From Brachypterus glaber (taxonomy: Eukaryota; Arthropoda; Insecta; Coleoptera; Kateretidae), in the NCBI GenBank assembly GCA_958510825.1, contig OY294049.1, positions 28,762,620 to 28,826,619 of the forward strand: 64,000 bases of DNA, in the 5' to 3' direction. Every line of letters starts with the position of its first letter. Position 1 is the first letter of the stretch. The translations under genes and the position numbers were made by a program. The notes beneath the pieces are model-generated. The model saw nothing but the letters and a program-made list of their open reading frames with translations, ran no database searches and was not told the DNA's origin. Positions 63,966 through 64,000 of this stretch are shown here, piece by piece.

Positions 63966-64000
63966 TTCGCCTATTAAAAACAAAAAAAAAAAACGAAAAA

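Overview
This is a stretch of nuclear DNA from an arthropod, almost certainly an insect. It is AT-rich, I recognise no complete host gene in it, and it is packed with insect-type mobile elements: gypsy/errantivirus, BEL/Pao and copia LTR elements, LINEs, mariner-like transposons, a tRNA-derived SINE and many inverted-repeat elements. The order of insect cannot be read from the window; a large, repeat-rich genome such as a beetle's would fit, but that is a guess.

Layout. 1-3017: compound foldback element with a second foldback in its centre. 3641-8160: nested inverted-repeat elements holding a 5'-truncated LINE, a 121-bp tandem array and a MITE. 8161-12284: AT-rich DNA, small MITEs and a broken mariner with long terminal repeats. 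12285-20298: inverted-repeat element interrupted by a gypsy-type element with an env-like gene (12691-19920). 21195-27361: a 6-kb inverted-repeat element whose arms are satellites, with other elements inside. 27433-28860: LINE tail, SINE and hairpin MITEs. 29709-41520: a LINE split inside its reverse transcriptase by a young 10-kb gypsy element with apparently identical LTRs (30471-40550). 41545-45415: degenerate copia element interrupted by a LINE tail and a MITE. 45764-50936: BEL/Pao element. 50990-53168: mariner with an intron-containing transposase gene. 53166-55331: ORF1 and endonuclease of another LINE. 55771-57343: foldback element. 57726-58215: a single arm copy of the element at 1071-2260. 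59389-62085: a large inverted repeat beside a 200-base assembly gap. To the end: hairpins and a cluster of GTTAAC-containing repeats.

The genes do not form a host pathway; they are gag, protease, reverse transcriptase, RNase H, integrase, env and transposase genes in various stages of decay. Only the gypsy element at 30471-40550 looks close to complete: gag and pol are joined by a textbook -1 slippery heptamer, and pol is broken by an apparent one-base shift.

The most unusual theme is architectural. At least four unrelated elements have inverted arms made of tandem sub-repeats, the hallmark of Foldback-type elements, and they repeatedly serve as targets for one another. Several insertions can be dated relative to each other because target duplications or an empty-site copy are present in the same window. 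All calls come from reading the sequence by eye; no alignment or database search was run.
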